A stretch of DNA of 64,000 nucleotides, taken from contig JBEKBS010000002.1 in assembly GCA_050015275.1 (NCBI GenBank), forward strand, positions 62,001 to 126,000, given 5' to 3'. The notes under the pieces are model-generated. The model was not told the origin of the DNA. It did not search any database and was given only the letters and a program-made list of their open reading frames with translations. Position numbers and translations under genes: made by a program. This DNA is from DATKJS01 sp050015275. GTDB lineage: Bacteria; Acidobacteriota; Aminicenantia; Aminicenantales; Saccharicenantaceae. Position 1 is the first letter of the stretch. Each line of letters opens with the position of its first letter. Positions 60,013 to 64,000 of this stretch are shown in pieces.

Positions 60013-60780
60013 ATGAAAAACAGGCTGTTCCTGAAAATATCGGCCATGGTCTCATTCCTGGCCCTAATCACCCTGTGCGGGAGCACGTTCCTCGCCGCCG
60101 GACAGGACAAGAACTCCGACGCCGCCGTCCAGGGGCGGATCGAAGGGAAGCTCAAGCAGCATGGCCTGCTCGTCGGCAACGACATCCAGGTGTCCGTCGG
60201 GGACAGGGCCGTCACCCTGAGCGGGACGGTCCGGACCCTGGCCCAGAAGGATCAGGCTGGCCGGGACGCCCTTTCCGCGGCCAAAGGATACAAGATCGTG
60301 AACAGCATCGCCCTGGCCGACGCGGGCCGTTCTCCCGAGCAGATCGGCGAGGCGGTCATGTCGGGGATCGAAAAGAGCAGCTCGTACGTCATCTTCGATC
60401 TTGTCGGCGTTTCGGTCTCCGTCGAGGGAGTGGCCACGCTCCAGGGCTGGGTTTACTATCCCTGGCACGCCGCCGAATTCGTCAAGATCGCCTCGGCTCA
60501 ACCGGGTGTCACGAAGGTCGAGAACGAGATCAAGTCCATCCTGACGACGGACATCGACAGCTCGCTTCGTCTTCGCATCGCCCGCCTGATCTACGCCCGC
60601 CCGACCGCTCTGGGCTTCGCCCGGATGAACGGTCCCGTCCACATCATCGTCTTCAACACCGTTGTGACCCTGGGCGGGACGGTCGACAAGGAATCGGACA
60701 TCGACGCCTACGAGCAGCTCGTCCGCTCCAACCTGCCGTCGGTCAGCGTGGTCAACGCGCTCCAGGCGAAAAAGAGATAG
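60013..60780 (+). CDS. exported BON-domain protein
   Basis: A 255-residue protein with a signal peptide (MVSFLALITLCGSTFLAAGQ) and three BON domains (VQGRIEGKLKQHGLLVGNDIQV; VSVSVEGVATLQGWVYYPW; SSLRLRIARLIYARP to VVTLGGTVDKESD, given by segments). BON domains bind phospholipid or help attach proteins to the envelope, as in OsmY. AAAGGAGGGGCAG precedes the ATG. A TATAAT lies at 59954-59959 with a weak -35 box. The next gene starts 14 bases after its stop. Confidence 0.85.
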   Translation: MKNRLFLKISAMVSFLALITLCGSTFLAAGQDKNSDAAVQGRIEGKLKQHGLLVGNDIQVSVGDRAVTLSGTVRTLAQKDQAGRDALSAAKGYKIVNSIALADAGRSPEQIGEAVMSGIEKSSSYVIFDLVGVSVSVEGVATLQGWVYYPWHAAEFVKIASAQPGVTKVENEIKSILTTDIDSSLRLRIARLIYARPTALGFARMNGPVHIIVFNTVVTLGGTVDKESDIDAYEQLVRSNLPSVSVVNALQAKKR

Positions 60781-60794
60781 CGGGCCGGAGGACC

Positions 60795-61361
60795 ATGGCT
60801 TCCCCCAGAGCGAGCTATGTCAGGGAGTATATCGCCGACAAGAACGTCGGCGCGCTGCACCCGAGCTCCCGCTTCCTTGTCCGGCGGCTCATCCGCTGCC
60901 TGCGCCCCGGATCCATCAGGACGATCGTCGAATTCGGCCCCGGCCCGGGGGTCGTGACGCGTCCCCTCCTCGACGCTCTCTCCCCGGAGGCCCGCTACAT
61001 CGCCATCGAAAAGAACCCCGGCTTCCTGGCTGCCCTGAAGTCGTCGATCTCCGACCCCCGCCTGCGCGTGGTCGAGGGCGATGCGTGCTCGGTCCGGGAG
61101 ATCCTCGCGTCGGAGGGGGTCGCGTCCGTAGACGCGGTCATCGCCAGCATCCCTTTTTCGTTCCTGAAGAAGGACCAACGCGCGAGGCTGGTCCGCGCCG
61201 TCGAGTCGCTGCTCGCCGCCGACGGCGACTTCGTGATCTTCCACCAGTTTAGCCCCATGATGCGCTCCCTGGCGAGGGAGAGCTTTCCCCGGGTCAGGGT
61301 CCTGTTCGAACCGCGGAACATCATGCCCTGTTTCCTGCTCCACTGCCGGAAAATGCCCTGA
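60795..61361 (+). CDS. class I SAM methyltransferase (phospholipid N-methyltransferase/rRNA adenine type)
   Basis: A 188-residue methyltransferase. The SAM-binding motif I is IVEFGPGPGVVTRPLL; acidic motif II follows in YIAIEKNPGF, and GDACSVREIL marks motif III. The fold resembles PmtA-type phospholipid N-methyltransferases and KsgA/Erm proteins, but the N-P-P-F-type catalytic motif of rRNA adenine enzymes is replaced by ASIPFSFL, which favours the phospholipid type. ATG at 60795 follows CGGAGGACC; the longer frame upstream is rejected. Likely cotranscribed with the BON gene. Confidence 0.75.
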   Translation: MASPRASYVREYIADKNVGALHPSSRFLVRRLIRCLRPGSIRTIVEFGPGPGVVTRPLLDALSPEARYIAIEKNPGFLAALKSSISDPRLRVVEGDACSVREILASEGVASVDAVIASIPFSFLKKDQRARLVRAVESLLAADGDFVIFHQFSPMMRSLARESFPRVRVLFEPRNIMPCFLLHCRKMP

Positions 61362-61405
61362 CCTGTTTTCCTCTGGATGAATCATATTCAAGACAGGAGG
61401 CTTCG

Positions 61406-61882
61406 ATGAAGCATTTTCGGCTCGTGCTCATGATGATGAGCGCTATCTTCCTCGTCCTTGCTCTGACCGCGTCTCCCGTTCAGGCAGGCCAAAAGGCCCA
61501 AGCCGCGGTCGATCTCAAGATCCTCCCCCCGGCCGTCCTCAACGCCTTCAGAACGGCCTATCCCCACGCCGTGATCAGGGGGACAAGCAAGGAAACCGAA
61601 AAAGGCGTGACGTATTACGAAGTCGAGAGTGTCGACGGAAAGATGAACCGCGACCTCCTTTACACGGCCGAAGGTAAGGCCGTCGAGATCGAGGAAACCA
61701 TCCCGCCTGAAGACCTGCCCGCCGCCGTCCAGGAGGCACTCGCCGGGAAATTCCCCGGCTATAAGGTCCTCAAGGCCGAAGCGATGACAAAGGACGGTCA
61801 GAAACTGTTCGAACTGCGGATCCAGGTCAAGGACAAGAAGAAGAGCGTGACGATCGACCCCGACGGGAAGATCATCCAATAA
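61406..61882 (+). CDS. exported PepSY-like domain protein
   Basis: A 158-residue exported protein with a signal peptide (LVLMMMSAIFLVLALTASPVQAG). Two PepSY-like beta-alpha-beta repeats follow: LPPAVLNAFRTAYPHAVIRG with TYYEVESVDG, and LPAAVQEALAGKFPGYKVLKAE with KLFELRIQVKD. This is the putative beta-lactamase-inhibitor-like/PepSY_2 fold; its role is unknown, perhaps peptidase inhibition or substrate binding. ACAGGAGG precedes the ATG. Confidence 0.8.
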   Translation: MKHFRLVLMMMSAIFLVLALTASPVQAGQKAQAAVDLKILPPAVLNAFRTAYPHAVIRGTSKETEKGVTYYEVESVDGKMNRDLLYTAEGKAVEIEETIPPEDLPAAVQEALAGKFPGYKVLKAEAMTKDGQKLFELRIQVKDKKKSVTIDPDGKIIQ

Positions 61883-62002
61883 TCCCCTAGCGGCAGGGAA
61901 AACATGGATGGGCTGAATGGCCACGTTGAAAAATGCTCAGCCATGAAGGTCGTCAGCCCCTTTTTCGGGTTATGGCGCGAAACGGATCATGAGGAGTAAA
62001 AT

Positions 62003-63058
62003 ATGAAAAAAGGTCAACAAGACATGAAATTCTTGCGGGTCGGTCTGGTCGTAGTTTTGGCGGTAACCATCGCGGGCTTCGCGGCCGCGCAGGCGCAGAA
62101 GCCGGCCGGTTATCACCTGCTTAAGAAGCACATGCTCGGCGGCGAGGGCGGCTGGGATTACTTGGCCCTTGACGCCAAGGCGCGCCTGCTTTACGTGACG
62201 CACGGCAACGCGGTCGAGATCCTCAACGTCGACACCGGCGTCAAGGGTGAGGCGATCACCAATCTCCAGGGCGTTCACGGCGTGGCTTTCGCCCAGGATA
62301 AGGGCCGGGGATACATCTCTAACGGACGGGGCAACAGCGTCTCCGTCTTCGATCTCAAAACGCACAAGGTTCTGGAGGAAGTCCCTTCCTCCGGGCAAAA
62401 TCCCGACGCCATCATCTACGACGCCTTCTCGGGCCGGGTCTTCACCTTCAACGGCCGGTCCGCGAACGCGACGGCCATCGACGCCGCCTCGGACAAAGTC
62501 GTCGGGACCGTCGACATCGGCGGGAAGCCCGAATTCGCCGCCACGGACGGCCGGGGCATGATCTTCGTCAACAGCGAGGACAAGAACGAGATCGTCGCTT
62601 TTGATGCCAGATCTCTCCAGGTCAAGAAGAGATGGTCGATCGCGCCGGGCGACGGGCCGAGCGGCCTGGCCATCGACCCCAAGGGAAAGCGTCTGTTCAG
62701 CGTCTGCGACAAGCTGATGGTCGTTTCGGATTACGAGAGCGGGAGAGTCGTGACGACGGTCCCGATCGGGAACGGCCCGGACGCGGTCCGCTTTGACCCC
62801 GGGACCGGCCTGGTCTTCTCCTCCAACGGCGACGGGACGCTGACCATCGTCAAGCAGGAATCGGCCGACAGCTACAGCGTTCTGGAAACCGTGGCCACGG
62901 CCCCGCGCGCCCGGACCATGGAGCTGGATCCCAGGACCCACCACGTTTTCCTGGTGACGGCGGAATTCGGCCCGGCCCCGGCTCCCACGAAAGAACAGCC
63001 GCGCCCCAGGCCGACCATTGTCCCCGGCTCGTTCGTAGTGCTCGAGTTCGGGAAATAA
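62003..63058 (+). CDS. exported YncE-like seven-bladed beta-propeller protein
   Basis: A 351-residue secreted protein with a signal peptide (LRVGLVVVLAVTIAGFAAAQA). It contains repeated YVTN-like blades, such as RLLYVTHGNAVEILNVDTGV, GRGYISNGRGNSVSVFD, KRLFSVCDKLMVVSDYESG and GLVFSSNGDGTLTIVKQ. Such propellers bind DNA, proteins or surfaces; no catalytic site is visible. The C-terminus is Pro-rich. GAGGAGTAAAAT precedes the ATG. It converges with the RND pump gene, 64 bases apart. Confidence 0.85.
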   Translation: MKKGQQDMKFLRVGLVVVLAVTIAGFAAAQAQKPAGYHLLKKHMLGGEGGWDYLALDAKARLLYVTHGNAVEILNVDTGVKGEAITNLQGVHGVAFAQDKGRGYISNGRGNSVSVFDLKTHKVLEEVPSSGQNPDAIIYDAFSGRVFTFNGRSANATAIDAASDKVVGTVDIGGKPEFAATDGRGMIFVNSEDKNEIVAFDARSLQVKKRWSIAPGDGPSGLAIDPKGKRLFSVCDKLMVVSDYESGRVVTTVPIGNGPDAVRFDPGTGLVFSSNGDGTLTIVKQESADSYSVLETVATAPRARTMELDPRTHHVFLVTAEFGPAPAPTKEQPRPRPTIVPGSFVVLEFGK

Positions 63059-63122
63059 GTCGCGATCGCTCCTGAAGATCAAAAGACCGCTGACCCGGTC
63101 CAAGGGGTGAAAGCCGTCCAGG

Positions 63123-64000
63123 TCAGTCCGCCTTGCGCCGGCAGACCATGAGGTAGTAGATCGTCGGCGTCGCGATCAGGGAAAGAAGGACCGAGATGCA
63201 GAGGGCCCCGATGACCGCGATGGCCAGGGGTTTCAGCATGTCGGCGCCCGAGCCGACTCCGTAGGCCAGGGGCAGCATCCCCAGGGCCGCGGCCATCGAC
63301 GTCATCAGGACGGGCCTCAGCCTCCGCCTCCCCGAGCGCACCAGCGCTTCGGCCAGGTCGAGCCCCTGGGCCCGGAGCTCCTTGACGAAGTCGAGCATCA
63401 GGATCCCGTTCTTGGCGACGATGCCGACCCCGATGATGGCGCCCAGCAGCGAGACGACGTTGAGCGATGTCCCCGTGACCCACAGGGCGAGGATCGTCCC
63501 GAACATCGCCATCACTGCTCCTGAGACGATGGCCAGGGGCTCGAAGAACGAGCCGAATTCGAGGAGCAGGACGGTGAAGACGAGGAAGATGGCCATGGCC
63601 AGGACGATCATCAGGTTGCGGAAGGATTCCTGCTGCTGCTGGTAAATGCCGCCATACTCGATGGACCCGGGAGGCAGGGTCCTGTCCTTTCCGAGCGTAT
63701 CGCGGATCTCGGCCATGGCGCTGCCCAGGTCGCGGCCTTCGAGGCGGGCTTTGACGGCCACGTCCTGGCGGAAATCGTCGCGCCGGAGCTCGAGCTGGCC
63801 CGGCTCCTCGACGACGTCCACGACCTGAGACAGCTTGATCAGGTTCCCGTCCGATGTCCGGAGCGGCAGATTCCGGAGCTTCTCGACCCGGCTGATGACC
63901 GAGGGCTCGGCCTTCACCCTGATCGCAATGACCCGGTCCCCTTCGAGGACGGTCGAGGCGGTCTGCCCGATCATGGCCGTGTTGACGGCCGCGGCGATGT
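63123..64000 (-). CDS. RND-family efflux transporter, C-terminal part (5' truncated by window edge)
   Basis: The frame is open to the right edge, so at least 292 residues of a protein of about 1,000 are visible. A porter (pore) domain segment (LEGRDLGSAMAEIRDTLG, GSIEYGGIYQQQQESF) is followed by six membrane helices: MIVLAMAIFLVFTVLLLEFGSF, SGAVMAMFGTILALWVTGTSLNVVS, a GVGIVAKNGILMLDFV helix, and ALCISVLLSLIATPTIYYLMV at the end. These are typical of AcrB/CusA-type proteins, which expel drugs or metals by proton antiport. The subfamily cannot be decided from the tail alone. Confidence 0.88.
   Translation of the reverse strand, partial: IAAAVNTAMIGQTASTVLEGDRVIAIRVKAEPSVISRVEKLRNLPLRTSDGNLIKLSQVVDVVEEPGQLELRRDDFRQDVAVKARLEGRDLGSAMAEIRDTLGKDRTLPPGSIEYGGIYQQQQESFRNLMIVLAMAIFLVFTVLLLEFGSFFEPLAIVSGAVMAMFGTILALWVTGTSLNVVSLLGAIIGVGIVAKNGILMLDFVKELRAQGLDLAEALVRSGRRRLRPVLMTSMAAALGMLPLAYGVGSGADMLKPLAIAVIGALCISVLLSLIATPTIYYLMVCRRKAD

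Noticed and set aside
60795..61361. rRNA adenine dimethyltransferase (KsgA) annotation
   Set aside because: It is too short and lacks the NxPF/Y catalytic motif, so only a general methyltransferase call is made.
1..64000. tRNA, rRNA, CRISPR arrays, insertion sequences, prophage genes
   Set aside because: I looked for cloverleaf-like tRNA sequences, rRNA signatures, regularly spaced repeats, and transposase or phage proteins, and saw none.

Overview
The window is GC-rich and gene-dense, with no rRNA, tRNA, CRISPR or phage genes that I can see. The gene mix points to a plant-polymer-degrading anaerobe of the Acidobacteriota/Aminicenantes kind: a GWxTD-type TPR protein, a zinc-ribbon/PknB/TPR kinase, Asp-box propeller secretins, many exported glycosidases and peptidases, and an oxygen-sensitive glycyl radical enzyme. 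That placement is inference from gene style, not from a marker gene.

Layout. 0-5.4 kb: end of a TPR protein, aldose 1-epimerase, VOC protein, SpoIIM-like membrane protein, TatD-like hydrolase and a sugar/H+ symporter. 5.7-9 kb: a two-gene operon for a glycyl radical enzyme closely resembling trans-4-hydroxy-L-proline dehydratase (HypD) and its activase. 9-14.4 kb: small membrane protein, exported S15/CocE peptidase-esterase, OsmC protein, zinc alcohol dehydrogenase and a class I isoprenoid-synthase-like orphan. 14.5-18.5 kb: an L-arabinose operon (kinase, 4-epimerase and an isomerase of the fucose/arabinose family) with a clear promoter. 18.6-29.2 kb, divergent: Asp-box propeller protein, two GH127 beta-L-arabinofuranosidases, an orphan BrnA-type antitoxin and a GH51 alpha-L-arabinofuranosidase. 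29-37.6 kb is mostly housekeeping or regulatory: amidohydrolase, parvulin lipoprotein, tandem-MerR regulator with a B12-radical SAM protein, an HgcC-like protein with ArsM, pyrE, thioesterase and TauE/SafE. 37.8-43 kb: a third GH127, a phosphoesterase and a GH127/GH146-like enzyme. 43-64 kb: Ser/Thr kinase, a large unassigned glycosidase-like protein, GntR regulator, UroD-like protein, GH95 alpha-L-fucosidase, dipeptidyl peptidase IV, glucose-6-phosphate isomerase, lipase plus glycerol kinase, BON protein, methyltransferase, PepSY-like protein, beta-propeller protein and the end of an RND pump.

How the parts fit. Beta-L-arabinofuranose is found in plants mainly on the hydroxyproline of extensin-type glycoproteins. 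The window holds four Cys-dependent beta-L-arabinofuranosidase-family enzymes, arabinose uptake and catabolism, two peptidases of proline-specific families (S15/CocE and S9B), and a hydroxyproline dehydratase. Together they read as a route for dismantling hydroxyproline-rich plant glycoproteins: sugar removal, then Xaa-Pro/Hyp dipeptide release, then hydroxyproline dehydration. This is a hypothesis built from gene content.

Short inverted repeats (REP-like) sit at or just after stop codons at 14.4, 23.4, 26.1 and 48.8 kb. Good sigma-70-type promoters can be read before hypD, glsB, araB, brnA, the merR gene, hgcC-arsM, pyrE and the lipase gene. The lipase promoter implies a leaderless mRNA.
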